Shown in pieces: positions 20,850-31,925 of a DNA stretch of 64,000 bases. Within the stretch, counting starts at the first letter, position 1, and each line of letters begins with the position of its first letter. The translations under genes and the position numbers were made by a program. Below the pieces are notes generated by a model. The model did no database searches and was not told where the DNA came from. It saw only the letters and a list, made by a program, of their open reading frames with translations. Origin of the DNA: Cliona cf. orientalis (taxonomy: Eukaryota > Porifera > Demospongiae > Clionaida > Clionaidae); contig OZ005690.1 of the NCBI GenBank assembly GCA_963930775.1, positions 6,432,225 to 6,496,224 of the forward strand, written 5' to 3'.

Positions 20850-21240
20850 TACCGTATTCGCTCGATCAGACGCTGCGGCTACTATTTATTTCATCGCCCG
20901 AGTTTATGCGGCGTTTATTCGAGAGCGGCGTTTATTAATACCAGTAGCTGCCAGAGAGGCAATCCTTAGAGAAACTGTCGATTGACAGAACTGATCTAGG
21001 AGATTCTGGCCCTTTTGCTGATGTAGAAGAAGATTAAAACTTGCTCTAGACTGGTTCTCGTGTATCTGCCATCGAAAACGAGTCGCGAGACATGTCCATG
21101 TGCTGGTGTTCTCGAATAGTAGGCATGGCGCGGCTACTATTCGAGAGCGGCGACTATTTCGTTCAGTACTTCCGGAGGTGCGGCGACTATTCAAGAGCGG
21201 CGACTAATCGAGAGCGGCGTCTGATCGAGCGAATACGGTA
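20850..21240. mobile_element. MITE-G, intact copy
   Basis: The left end TACCGTATTCGCTCGATCAG is exactly mirrored by CTGATCGAGCGAATACGGTA at the right, and the pairing continues with only one mismatch to 27 bp. Subterminal GAGAGCGGCG and GGCGACTATTC repeats are numerous. It is 391 bp long with no ORF. An older, split copy lies at 2549-3990. Confidence 0.85.
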
Positions 21241-21369
21241 TTGACTACATACCCTGCACCTAAACAGGGTTCTGGTACTAGAGTCAGTGATCTAAGAGTT
21301 GGGGGAAGGCACCTGGCTATGTCACCATATAGCTAAACTACAAGCCTCTGTGACATACTTCAACTGAAT

Positions 21370-21590
21370 TACCGTATAGCCGGAAATATTGGCAGGAATT
21401 AAATTTGGCAGTTGAGCCCAAAATCGCTCATGCAAGAATATTGGCGGATTTATATTTGGCAGTTTGGTACGAGATCGCCATTCGTATATATGCAAGTAGG
21501 AAATTTTGGCGGATTTTAATTTGGTGGTTATAATATAGACCGCCAAACCGCCAAATTTAATTCCCCGCCAAATTTTCCGGCTATATGGTA
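21370..21590. mobile_element. MITE with TACCGTATAGCCGGAAA ends
   Basis: TACCGTATAGCCGGAAA at the left faces TTTTCCGGCTATATGGTA at the right, and internal GGCGGATTTAAATTTGGCGG motifs pair across the element, making most of its 221 bp self-complementary. The end sequence recalls the larger element at 7878-8539 in ATP5IF1 intron 2. Confidence 0.75.
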
Positions 21591-21639
21591 TGTCCTTGAG
21601 AGCCACTGCCTGTTTACACTGTCACTGCATCCACAACTG

Positions 21640-24450
21640 ATCAGCAAAGGACAGAATTGAAACCTGGCTTGATGAGTCTATTCAAGATGTTGAATTGTCA
21701 GTCGATAACTACAACCTTGTCAGACATGATCGCAATAGACATGGTGGTGGAGTTTTGGTTTACTTAATTATGTCCCTTTCATTTAATATTGTGTTCCCAG
21801 GGTCCATTGATCTTGAGCTTCTTGTTTTGTCTGTAAGTGTTTCTTTTTCTGTTATTACATTATGTACTTTTTATCGTCCTCCAAGTACACCTAGTATTAT
21901 TTTTGATACCCTCTTGAATACTATTTGCATGCATGTTAATGTTAGTTTACTCTCTAATTTAGTTCTTCTTGGCGATTTTAATGTAAATATTCTTGACCCT
22001 GATCATCCTTTGTTTTCTTGTTTGTTATCTATGAGTTCTAGTTTATGTCTCACTCAAGTTGTATCTGAGCCTACACGTGTTTTATCTAATTCCCATTCTC
22101 TTATTGACTTAGTATTTTTGTCTGATCCTAGTCATCTAACTGGTTGTGTCACAATTCCTACCTTATCTAACTCAGACCATCTTGGTCTTTCAGTTTCTAT
22201 TTCTGCAGGTAATCCTGGGTCCTTGCCTAAACGTAAAAGTCGATCAATTTGGAGATACTCTCATGCAAATTTTGACCGTGCCTGTGAGCTGCTTGACTCA
22301 ACTGACTGGGATTCCATTTTTGCAACAAATGATGTGAGCAGTTGCTGGGCTAATTGGCACTCGCATTTTTTGAAGATCATGGAAGAATGTATCCCCAAGG
22401 TTATGCTCCGTTCTCGTCCAAATCTTCCATGGTTAACGAAGACTGTCACACAAGCAATTAGGAGGCGCAACTTTCTCTTTCGAGCTGCCAAGCATTCAAA
22501 AAGCCTAGCTTCCTACCAAAGGTACCGTACCGCCCGCAATCGTGTGACCGCTCTCTTGCGCCTTAACAAATCAAATTACTTCAAAAATTTGCAAAACAAA
22601 GGATCAAAAGAATTTTGGAAGGCCATTAAGCTACTGAGCAAGCAGACGTCTTCAATCCCAACCCTGATATCGAATGGATCCAAAGTAGAGAACAGCAAAG
22701 AGAAGGCTACTCTGTTGAATTGTTTTTTTCATGACTGTTTTAACAAAGCTCTAGCTACCCCCGCTCACTCCACAGTCTTCCCCTCTGTGTCCTGGAAGCT
22801 GTCCTCCCGACTTTCTCTGCAGCGATGAGGAGGTATTCGATCTTATCACTCACCTTGACATTTCAAAATCAACGGGTCCAGACGGTGTATCGGCTATAAT
22901 GTTGAAGTCAGTTGCCAGTTCCATCTCTTCATCCCTCACCAGGCTTTTTAACTTGTCACTGTCTTCTGGTGTCGTACCTGATTCCTGGAAGCGAGCGCAT
23001 ATTGTTCCCATTCCTAAATCTTCACAGAACAAATCATCTCCCAGCAATTATCGACCTATCTCTATTTTACCACTAGTTAGTAAGCTCCTGGAGTGTCATG
23101 TACACAAGCTTTTGTTTCATCACCTTTGTGAGAACTCTCCGATCTCTGGCAGACAATGGGGCTTTCTACCAGGAAGATCGGCACAATCTGCGCTGCTATC
23201 AGTAACTTATGATTGGCTTCAGTGTCTTGAAAACGGCAATGAAGTATGTTGTGTGTTCTTTGACCTTAGAAAAGCCTTCGACAGTGTCCCTCACTCTCTC
23301 CTGCTCCAAAGACTCAATGTGATTGGAGTAAATCCTTTCATTATCCACTGGGTCCGTAATTACCTTACCTGTAGGTCTCAGTTGGTGGTTGTTGATGGTG
23401 AGAAATCCTGTGTGTTACCTGTGATCTCTGGTGTTCCCCAAGGATCAGTTCTTGGCCCCCTTTTGTTTCTTACTTTTATTAATGAAGTCACCAATCAGGG
23501 TTCATTGGATAGTTTTATGTCACTGTTTGCTGACGACATCGCCTTGTATCGATACATCAAATCACCTGTTGACTACTGGAAGCTCCAACTTGATATTAAT
23601 ACTCTTGTTGACTGGATATGCCAGCAATGCCTCTCTCTCCAACCTGCGAAATGCTGCTACATGTTGGTATCAAGGGAGAGAACTTGACCTCCAGCCTTCC
23701 TCCACCCATTCTCTATGTGTCTGGAACACCATTGCAGCATGTGACAAGTGTAAGATATTTGGGAGTTAAACTAACTCAAGATCTTTCATGGTCTCTTCAT
23801 GTATCCCACTTATGTGCCAAAGCCAGACAGCTTATTGGGTTACTTTACCGTCGTTTTTACAAGCATGCTAACACAGCCACTCTCCTCCAACTATATAAGT
23901 CATTTATCAGACCACATCTGGAATATTGTGCAATTATCTGGGATCCACACCTCTCCAAGGACATAGAGGCCCTGGAGAAAGTCCAGCGATTCGCTCTGCG
24001 TATGTGCTTGAAAAACTGGTTTCTTGACCATAGTCAGTTGTATTCACGGTCGATGATACCTCCCCTTACTCTGAGACGATCTAATGCTAGGCTGGAACAT
24101 CTATTCAAAATTGTAAACAATTTGTGTGACTTTCCTGAGAATCCCATCCAGCAAAGAGATATTGTTTATGTCAACAGGCACACCAATCCCCTGCAGTTAG
24201 TCAACATCCAGGCTAGAACTAACCAGTTTTATAATTATTCTTTCTTCCCAAAAACTATTGCTCTCTGGAACTCTCTTCCCTCATCACTTCTGTCATCTCT
24301 CTCCCTCAATTCTTTTAAGTCAGGCCTCAGTCAGCATTTTAATTGTTAACTCATTCTTATTTGCACTCCCTCCATAGGTTACATGCTAGTTTTAGCTATC
24401 TCCAGCTAATCATGTTAACCACTGTTCTGTTTTTTGAGCAGAAATTATTA

Positions 24451-24481
<31 letters not shown>

Positions 24482-24484
24482 ATG
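21640..24484 (+). mobile_element. CR1-like non-LTR retrotransposon, 5'-truncated, frame-broken
   Basis: The order is endonuclease, linker, reverse transcriptase and C-terminal region, ending in an eight-fold AAAT/TAAA tail at 24451-24483. The endonuclease starts at the ETWL motif (about 21660), so its first catalytic part is missing, consistent with 5' truncation by incomplete reverse transcription. The (TAAA)n tail and apurinic-type endonuclease fit the CR1/L2/Jockey group. It is inserted just to the right of repeat C copy 3. Confidence 0.8.
21695..24349 (+). pseudogene. LINE endonuclease / reverse transcriptase, two frameshifts
   Basis: Three overlapping frames carry one polyprotein: 21695-22828, about 22829-23687 and 23683-24349. 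Frame 1 has the endonuclease core (TFYRPPS, LLGDFNVNIL at residues 91-100, SNSDHLGL) and the RT-linker. Frame 2 has the RT fingers and palm (YRPISILP, QWGFLPGRSA, FFDLRKAFDSVPH, GVPQGSVLGPLL, FADDIALY; catalytic DD in FADD). Frame 3 has the thumb and C-terminal segment (VRYLGVKL, FIRPHLEYCAIIWDP, TNQFYNYSFFPKTIALWNSLP). The shifts lie near 22810 and 23683. With these breaks the copy cannot encode an intact enzyme. A related minus-strand element lies at 34840-38198. Confidence 0.85.
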
Positions 24485-25904
24485 GCAATCAGTCATGCTC
24501 GGCGCATGCGCACAAGGGTTGCAATAGTCTGTGTGTGTGTCTGTTACCACTCTATACTGCCTGCGTAGGACATTTTATGCAACAAAATGAACTTACCAGC
24601 CAATTTTGCACCAAACTCCAAAAGTAAGGATTTCTCTAAAAAGCTTTCTCTCACGAGTTATAGCTTATTCTTCGTTTTTAGCAAGCGAAGTCAGCCATTT
24701 TTCAGTCCCCAGTACAGGATACAGTTCATAGGCTGTAGGGTAAACTCAGGAATGCAATCTGTAGTTGCCACGTGGCACTGAGTGCATGTCTAATAAAGCC
24801 TACCATTCATCCTGGTCACAGCAGTGAGCCTGGGTTTGAGGCTAGATCATAGCTATGGTCTCATCTTAGAATTGAGTGAGTTCCATACATTTACTCAGTA
24901 TCTGTGATAGCTTTGTAGTGCATGAGGCCAAGCTTGCATGCATATGGTTGTATGTGTATCTTGATGATAGTAGCTAATTAGTTATCTGCAGTCTAGCAAC
25001 CTATCTGGCCAGTATTACTGCTTTAATGAATAACAGCTCACACGAATCAGCACAATTTAAATAATAATCACTGCAAGAACACCCCAAAACATCATCTTCA
25101 CAAAACTGCTATCCCATTTAACACCAATCTTGACTTGTGACTCACATTGCACAATATTAACCATCAATAGTATAAGCACTGTTTTTAATATGCTGAATTT
25201 GCGCCAAGCGTTTTACACTTTATAGTGCTTTCATTGAGGTACTAGGTGCCATGTAAACACAGACTGGCAACAGCTGCACACTACTCCACTGGGCATGCAG
25301 GACTTAACATGACCACTCTTCCTTTACGCCACGTATACCTAGAATGCATACTAGTCTTTCTCTATGACGATCCTTACCATTTTGCAAAGGATGGTTGTGA
25401 CGGACGGACAAAAATTGCCCAACGATTTCAGTAACCCTCCGCCTACGCTTTGCAGCGAGGGTTAATGAACTCCTTTATATGTTCTGCAGACTGTGACTAT
25501 ACACCCCCAGCAGCAGCTCGTGACAACATTTCATCAAAGATTCTGGTTGCATTGTTATTCAGAGCATGATTGGATTATGTACCATTTCAAAGATATGTTC
25601 CTGCCAATTTGGCTAAATTTCCTCATCATCAGTTCTCAATTGATAGTGATTATTAGACTCTGAGTGTCTGTGATAATGTAATAATACACTTACTGTCGTA
25701 GAGTAAATACGTTTGTGCAAGTTATAGTTACTTTGTTGTGGTGACTTTATTATCATTGTGATGACAAGCTATAGATAACATGAACCAAGAATTAATATAG
25801 TGGCATATTAATTTTTGGCTTTTCTGATTGACACTCCACATTTAACAATATATGCAAAGGGAGAGCCTGATTCGTGGCTATCGTTTGCATGCTGTTCTTT
25901 GAAG
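24485..25904. other. Intergenic between LINE and GPCR2
   Basis: It holds a CGGCGCATGCGCACAAGGG relic near 24499, a short palindrome fragment (AGCCTGGGTTTGAGGCTAG) near 24829, and at 25384-25462 the inverse of the 11574-11680 repeat. The sequence immediately before the GPCR2 start is AT-rich. No gene is supported. Confidence 0.4.
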
Positions 25905-27941
25905 ATGGAGTATTTTTCTTACCTGAAGTTGAGTTTAATACTACCATTGATCTGTATGCATTCTTTGGTCAATGGGCTAAATGAGTCAGTTTTAGTGATA
26001 GCGATATCTCACGTCAGTGGTGGAGTAAGCTGGGATAGAGGAGACGAGATTTTACCTGGTGCTATTGAAGCAGTTAACAATATAAATCAACAGTCTGGAA
26101 GTAACAAGCTCACATTACTTACTGCTAACAGTGGTCAAGTGGTGAGTTCTAATAATCCATATTCAGGGAATGTATTGGAAGTAATTGCTAATCTAACCTT
26201 GCAAAATGTAAGAATAATAGGCGTTGCTGGACTTTTGCACCCTGATATACTCGCTATTTTGCAGTCATCTCAGCTATTGATAGCTTCTCTGGTCGATTTT
26301 AATGGAAAAGTTTCTTCTTCAAATGTTATTTACATGACAGCCTCCAGTTCAACTGTTATCGACTCATTTCTTGCATTCATGAAAGTGAATAGCCAAGCTA
26401 GAATTGGGATCATAACTGAAATCAATAACTCATTTCATTTACGGTTTCTCCATAGCATCCTCTCGAAGGTAAATGTGTCATTCAACATTCCCATTGTATT
26501 GGGCCATCATCAAGAGTCCCTTGCGAGTATTATTAACACTATTGTATCATCTAATGTCTACATCATTGTGCTAAATGTCAGCCCCTTCCTTGTACCGACA
26601 ATTATGTGTGAGGCTTACAAAAATGAGCTTACTTGGCCAAAATATGCCTGGATTTTGCATAGCTATCGATTTGATGACATACCTCACACTTTCAATATTG
26701 AATGTAGCATTGGTACTTGCAACATCTTGGAGGGAATGTTTGTACTTCAGTTGATCCAGGAAGAAATGTCAAAATTGGAAAGAAACACCAACAGAAGTAA
26801 ATCAAGTCCTTATACATACCTTCTGCATGAAGCAGTGTGGGAGATAACTCTAGCAGCCAATGTATCTTCAATAAGCAACCTGTCTCACAATGCTCTACCT
26901 TCTAAACATATCTATATTTATCAAGTTGTGAATGGTACATCAGCTCATGTTGGAGTATACAATAGTAATTCAAGGAGGTTGGAAAATCTCACTCTAGGTA
27001 CATTTATCAACAGCAACCTGCCAGTAATAAGACTACTGCCATCGTCTTATTTCCTTTCACTGCCTGCTCTTTGCTTTGTATTAAACACTGTCTTGTTGGT
27101 TTTGTTCGTCTATTTTCGCAACGAACCCAGTGTTAAATCGACTAGTGTTTGTTTAAGCTTACTAATCTTCACTGGCTGTTATATTCTCATTGCATATACC
27201 ATATTAGCAATAGCTGATATACCACCAAAGATTGACTTGTGTATGATTCTTGTGTGGCTTAGTGGACTTGGAATCTCGATGCCACTCATTCTGACTACCC
27301 TTTTGGTTAAAATGCTCCGTGTCTATCGCATATTTACCCTATATAAAAGGGTTAAGCCCAAAGCCCACACGTCCGAATGTGCGCACTTTCTGTATACTAT
27401 TGCCATTCTTTCACCTAATATTGCAATTCTGATATTTTGGACACTAATTGATCCAAATTATACTGAGAATACATACGTAGAGCATCCTGGATTTATTATC
27501 ATTGAGCAGCGATGTAAAAGTGATTATGCATTTGTATGGTTCCTATTGCTACTGGTTTATTCCCTCATTTTATCAATAGCCATTGTAACTGTTGCTATTA
27601 TCTCGAGAAAAATTCGATTGGCACAGTTCAAGGATACAAAGAAAGTCAATTTTCTAATCTTCACTATCCTCTTCATTGGTATTAGTGGTTTAGCTTACTC
27701 AAGCATTTTTGCCTCAATTAGAGAGTATTTTTTTGTTTCCACTTATATTTTATACTTTGGACACATTGTTATAGCATTTCTCTGTCCAATAACTCTGTTC
27801 GTCCCCAAAGTTTGGCCACCACTCGCAGCAAGAATTTCAAAGGATGACAACAGATCAACTCATACCTACAAAGATTCAAGTGTCCACTCAGTAATATCTA
27901 TCGTTAAGTATCAAGTAAATAATCCACCGATGATCAATTAA
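25905..27941 (+). CDS. GPCR2: GABA-B-like class C receptor, intact, intronless
   Basis: The AUG at 25905 is chosen because it starts a clean signal peptide (MEYFSYLKLSLILPLICMHS); the frame opens further upstream but that extension is not signal-like. The product is 678 residues. A Venus-flytrap domain follows (WDRGDEILPGAIEAVNNI, TANSGQVV, GVAGLLHPDI, WPKYAWILHSY), then seven membrane segments and a short Ser/Thr-rich cytoplasmic tail. Class C features are KSTSVCLSLLIFTGCY (TM2), LVKMLRVYRIFTLYKR (TM3 end), the ECL2 cysteine in EQRCKSDY, FKDTKKVNFLIF (before TM6) and LFVPKVWPPL (TM7 end). These receptors bind small ligands outside the cell and signal through G proteins; the ligand is unknown. 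Closest relative in the window is GPCR4. A multi-exon layout would be usual in other animals; here there is one exon. Confidence 0.9.
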   Translation: MEYFSYLKLSLILPLICMHSLVNGLNESVLVIAISHVSGGVSWDRGDEILPGAIEAVNNINQQSGSNKLTLLTANSGQVVSSNNPYSGNVLEVIANLTLQNVRIIGVAGLLHPDILAILQSSQLLIASLVDFNGKVSSSNVIYMTASSSTVIDSFLAFMKVNSQARIGIITEINNSFHLRFLHSILSKVNVSFNIPIVLGHHQESLASIINTIVSSNVYIIVLNVSPFLVPTIMCEAYKNELTWPKYAWILHSYRFDDIPHTFNIECSIGTCNILEGMFVLQLIQEEMSKLERNTNRSKSSPYTYLLHEAVWEITLAANVSSISNLSHNALPSKHIYIYQVVNGTSAHVGVYNSNSRRLENLTLGTFINSNLPVIRLLPSSYFLSLPALCFVLNTVLLVLFVYFRNEPSVKSTSVCLSLLIFTGCYILIAYTILAIADIPPKIDLCMILVWLSGLGISMPLILTTLLVKMLRVYRIFTLYKRVKPKAHTSECAHFLYTIAILSPNIAILIFWTLIDPNYTENTYVEHPGFIIIEQRCKSDYAFVWFLLLLVYSLILSIAIVTVAIISRKIRLAQFKDTKKVNFLIFTILFIGISGLAYSSIFASIREYFFVSTYILYFGHIVIAFLCPITLFVPKVWPPLAARISKDDNRSTHTYKDSSVHSVISIVKYQVNNPPMIN

Positions 27942-28140
27942 GAATCCAAGGATCGGTACATTCTTAGTACTACCGGTTACTGCAATGCTTACAAAATTAT
28001 CCATTGCCATATATAGTACACAATGTCATGTCATGTGTATGTGTCCTTAATTCCTTTTCTAATGTCATTATTGGTATTCAGAATTGTGCACCTATGACCT
28101 ATATTATAGTTCATGTATACTTAAGCCATACTATAATAAA

Positions 28141-28440
28141 TCATGTATTATACTTGGGCTGAATCCTCAGTTCTTGATCTATGGCGCACGCCGACAAGGC
28201 CATGCAAAGCTTGCGGTTCTGATTAGTCGCTATGGCTGTATTTGCATGTGATCGCAACCGGCGGTAAAGCAAACCTTGAACTTGATTGGTCAGCGAAATT
28301 GAATAGCTTATACAGCGATGTTGCATTCCTGTGGTAAGTTTGTCATGTGACTGAGCAGAGCTGCGATCTCATTGGCGCGTGGAAATTCCTCAGCGCAGGC
28401 CAAAGGAAGTTCACCAGACCCTTTTCCTCCTTGGAGGTGG
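28141..28440. other. Spacer after GPCR2, no gene seen
   Basis: Between the GPCR2 3' flank and the orphan receptor promoter. It contains GGTAAAGCAAACCTTGAAC and a short palindrome (ACCAGACCCTTTTCC...GGGTCTGGGGATGAGAC) at about 28418-28460 of the family seen at 6722. No coding or RNA feature is supported. Confidence 0.35.
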
Positions 28441-28459
28441 GGTCTGGGGATGAGACTAA

Positions 28460-29040
28460 TTCCTTGGGGATCATCTTTTATCACTGTATTGAAAGTCAGC
28501 CATCTTATACCTGCAGTTGCATGTTTTTTTTATCAGTGAGAGCTGCTTAATGTGATACGGTAGGCTGATGATAATAATACATAAGATCACGTAACTCAGT
28601 ATTATTCAGATCATGAGAATTCTGTGCATTTGTGCAGTAACCGCGCATGCTGACAGCCATAGTACATAATAATATTATTATAGTAGATCTCCTTCTTGTT
28701 TACTGCTCCTGATTTGCCGACTCAGCAATATATTCCTACAATTAGCTAAATTTCCTTAACATAGGGCTTCGTAATGATCACTGATGTTTGTAGAGCATCT
28801 GTGAATAGATAATGTTCAGTATCATACGTGATTAGGCTACCTATTGTAGAACACAGTGCATAATAGCAACTGCCCCACTTTGTCCGTAAGTCATTTAAAT
28901 TGAAGCTCTATGACAAGCCATTGGATGAGCTTATCACAAGCTATAATAGCTAGTGATATAATCCAAAACAGATTTTATCCATCATTAAGCAGCTGGTTTT
29001 CTGAAAATGGATTTTCTGAGGTTGAGTTTAATCCTGCATC
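28460..29040 (+). pseudogene. Orphan receptor promoter plus first codons (GPCR4-type relic)
   Basis: From AAAGTCAGCCATCTTATAC (about 28490) the sequence parallels 60790-61380: GTGAGAGCTGCTTAATGT, GGCTGATGATAATAATACAT, AGATCACGT, CATGAGAATTC, GACAAGCCATTGGATGAGC and AGCTGGTTTTCTGAAA directly before ATG at 29007. The ATG begins the same signal peptide as GPCR4 (MDFLRLSLILH) and identity stops abruptly after about 11 codons at 29040, where unrelated sequence follows. This is the 5' end of a receptor gene whose body has been deleted or replaced, or a partial duplicate. The promoter may still be active. Confidence 0.75.
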
Positions 29041-30332
29041 AGTCCATAGGAAAAGGGTGTAGTAGGGATTATTCACGTATTGGAGAAAACGAGAGTTGTC
29101 CAGCGTTGCCTACAAATGTCCATGGGACCACGTTTACTATAGAGCATTGTCCCACCCTAACCCCCAGACCCCCACCCTAACTCCTGGACAACTGTAGGCA
29201 GTATTGGACACTAATGAGAAAAATGGGGTTAAAGTTTGAAAATGTTTTACTTCCTGTACTGACATCATGAAGTCTAAAAATGACCATTGAATAGAGCGGC
29301 AGCGCAGGCCTCTGTTGATACCTAGATCAGCTAGATTTGGAAGTTTTTCACCTACCTGTGCTTGACAACTTGTCTTTACTACCGATCCGCGATGGAAATA
29401 GCAAGTCCTATCACGATTATTCCTTGTTCTACTCGGTCCATTGAGCCAGCTACTACTTCTGCTCCTGCTCTAGGTGGTGCTGAGTCTCTTCCCCCTCGGA
29501 GGATCAAGTTTTGGGTCAAGTGGCATAAACGGCCCCCAAATTTTCGCGTGCTGTTGTGACAGGGTTTTAGATCACCAATATCTTCTATGGTTGAAACTTT
29601 TCGGGCCCAGGGCCGTTCTTGCAACGAAAATACGCAAAAATGTGTTAAAGGTTTTGTTAAATTTTACCTGTGGTGAAGAAGCACCCCGCTTGCCCTAGCT
29701 TAAAGGTAGAGCTAACAACTCTGATAACAGGGATTAAATGAACTTGGTGCAGATTCGAAGTGTAGGTAACCAACCCACCCGTCACGTCCCACCACGGGGA
29801 AGACCACTAGTCAATCTTATCCGGCGGTGGTCCTTGTATAACAGCATCAAAATACACGGCAAGTCTACTCTTGCTGCTGACATCACTTGCTCCAGACCCC
29901 CAGCCTAAGCCCTCAACAAAAACAACGCATCCCAAACTCCCTCCATCCCGACTACGGCCAGTTCAAGTGCCAGCAGTAGCTCCGAGCTACGATAGCAGGA
30001 AAACGGAAACGTACAACTACATCTGGTCCACGTGATGCTGTTGAACCATGTTTGAACACACCAAAAAACATGTCCTAGTAAGTAGTTTAATGTAAAATAT
30101 TGTTTGTGCCTGTAGAATTGTGCTAATGTTGATTTATTACTACATCCTGTACATGAGGAACTGGACCGGAAATTACAATTTTGCTAATAATACTCCACCA
30201 CTGAGGGCATGCATGCTTCTAAAACTGGTTTTCTATATTATTTGGTACATGGTAAGGGGTCACCTGGTATACTTAACTCAATTTTGGCCAAAATATCCCT
30301 AATACACCCTTTTTCTGTGGACTGTCAGTAAT
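29041..30332. other. Unassigned region, no supported gene
   Basis: Several short frames occur (for example 29362-29559, Pro/Ser-rich) but none shows a domain, a convincing splice partner or repeat in the window. C-rich CACCCTAACNCCNGGAC blocks occur near 29152-29190. The origin of the sequence that replaced the receptor body at 29040 is unknown. Confidence 0.35.
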
Positions 30333-30452
30333 AGATATCGTATGGTAGGCAGTGCATTATGGATTATAAAGCCCGCGACCCCAAGGGCGCAGCCCGAGGG
30401 GGAGGGGCTTTATCATCCATAATGCACGTGCCTACCATGCGACATCTGATAT
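30333..30452. repeat. Foldback repeat upstream of the Crypton-like gene
   Basis: AGATATCGTATGGTAGGCAG and TGCATTATGGATTATAAAGC at the left are inverted at the right (GCTTTATCATCCATAATGCA, GTGCCTACCATGCGACATCT). The loop reads CCCCAAGGGCGCAGCCCGAGGG. It resembles in design the GAGCGAAGCGAG foldback at 8868. Confidence 0.65.
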
Positions 30453-30532
30453 ATATCCTGATTGGTCAATTTCTTAGCGGTTGCTAACGAGAGAGGAATG
30501 TAAACAAACCGTAGCTATGCTTTGCGCTGAAG

Positions 30533-31925
30533 ATGGCATCTTTTTGTGAGGAGCCTTCTTGCTTAAGCCTTGGACCCGAGTGGCTAGAATGCTACCAGCA
30601 GGAACAAAATGAGAAAGAGAACGACGCGCGATTCGGAAACTTGGTCACCGACGAGGAGCTAGCTGAACTATCCAAAGGTTTCGTTCTGAAAAATACGTCT
30701 AACAGCACCAGTTGGGCTCTACGGAACTTTAAGGCATGGGAAAAAGCGAGAAACAGCCGGTCGTTTGGAGAAAGAGTTCCGTCTGACCTACTGCAGTCAA
30801 GTGACAAAACTGTTTTGAACACCTGGCTGTCTCGCTACGTCCTTGAGACACGCAACAAGAACGGGGCACGCTACCCACCCTCCACGCTCTACCAGCTACT
30901 TATTGGGATTCTGCGGCACATGAGAATTGAAAATTCTAGTTGTCCAAATTTCTTGGATAAGAAAGACCCAGCTTTCAAACAGCTTCATGGAACCCTTGAC
31001 TCTCATTTTCGAAAGCTACACGAATCTGGTCTTGGCAGAAAAGTGAAACACGCTGAGCTGATCACTAAAGAAGATGAAAACAAGCTATGGGCAATCAATG
31101 AGATGGGAAGGGATTCACCTAGGGCTTTACAAAATGCTGTGTTCTTTTGCAATGGCAAAAATTTCTGTCTTCGTGGCGGTGAAGAACATCGCAACCTTAA
31201 GGTTTCTCAATTTGAGCGTCTAGGAGATCTGACCGCTATCTATATCACGAAAATTGCTCAAAGAATAGATCTGGTACATTCCGACAACTTCATGTAGATA
31301 GTAAAATTGTACATGCAACTGTGAAACAAGTGCACTGGATGAAAGGTGTCATGTCCACCTTTTAGATCTGTACATTAGCAAATTACCTGAAAAAACGCGT
31401 ACCGAACAAGGGCTATTTTATCTTCGACCACTCCAACTGAAGCCACTGGATGAAACTTCACCATGGTTTTGTGATGTAGCAGTTGGAAAGAACACATTAC
31501 AAAGCAAATTGAAGACGATGTGTGCACACGCTGGCATTGAGGGCAATAAAACTAATCACAGCTTACGGGCAACTGGAGCTTCTGAACTCTTTCATGCAAA
31601 CGTCCCTGAAAAAATGATCCAGGAAAGGACTGGACATCGCTCCGTAGTTGTTTTGCGTACGTATGAAAGGACAGCTCGCGATCAACATCAGGCAGTGTCA
31701 TCAATTCTATCATCAGCTTCTCCAGGTTGCTCGTACCAGAGTTCAAGTGTGTCTTGCTCTCAGCAGTCCAATGTAGACGTCAACTGTCACTCATCAATTC
31801 CGGCAGGAGCTGGTAATGGTATCCAGCTTAACTTTCAAAGCCTTACTGGGTGTACAATCAATGTCTTTCAACATCCTCCACAAGCAAGTCAGACATCTGA
31901 ATCAGCTCCACCCCCCAACAATTAG
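30533..31925 (+). pseudogene. Crypton-like tyrosine recombinase (DUF3504/KIAA1958 type), frameshifted
   Basis: Frame 1 (30533-31297) gives an N-terminal SAM-like DNA-binding region (SWALRNFKAWEKARNS, LNTWLSRYVLETRNK, YPPSTLYQLLIGILRHMR) and the first catalytic arginine in NFCLRGGEEHRNLK. The C-terminal catalytic half is in another frame, whose last uninterrupted part (31509-31925) contains NHSLRATGASELF (H-x-x-R), QERTGHRSV and the tyrosine in LRTYER, so the R-H-x-x-R-H-Y set is all present. Two single-base shifts near 31262 and 31320 disrupt the join. The tail after the tyrosine is Ser/Gln-rich. The domain type is that of Crypton DNA transposons and of animal genes derived from them (KIAA1958, ZMYM family). 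No terminal repeats were found. A decayed Crypton is the likeliest reading. Confidence 0.75.

Larger units (their letters stand above)
20720..21620 (-). repeat. Interspersed repeat C, copy 3, split by two MITEs
   Basis: Inverse of repeat C: GCAGAACCCTCACTGCTACATG at the left, TACATACCCTGCACCTGAAC near 20818, a second TACATACCCTGCACCTAAAC near 21246, GGCACCTGGCTATGTCAC near 21309 and GCCACTGCCTGTTTACACTG at the right. It is interrupted by MITE-G (20850-21240) and by the MITE at 21370-21590. The short block before and after MITE-G is duplicated. Confidence 0.6.

Noticed and set aside
25815..25904. Upstream AUG extending GPCR2 by 30 codons
   Set aside because: The extension is not signal-like and the AUG at 25905 starts a typical signal peptide like that of the paralogues.
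29362..29698. Pro/Ser-rich frames on both strands
   Set aside because: Short, overlapping in several frames as GC-richer DNA often is, with no domain or repeat relatives in the window.
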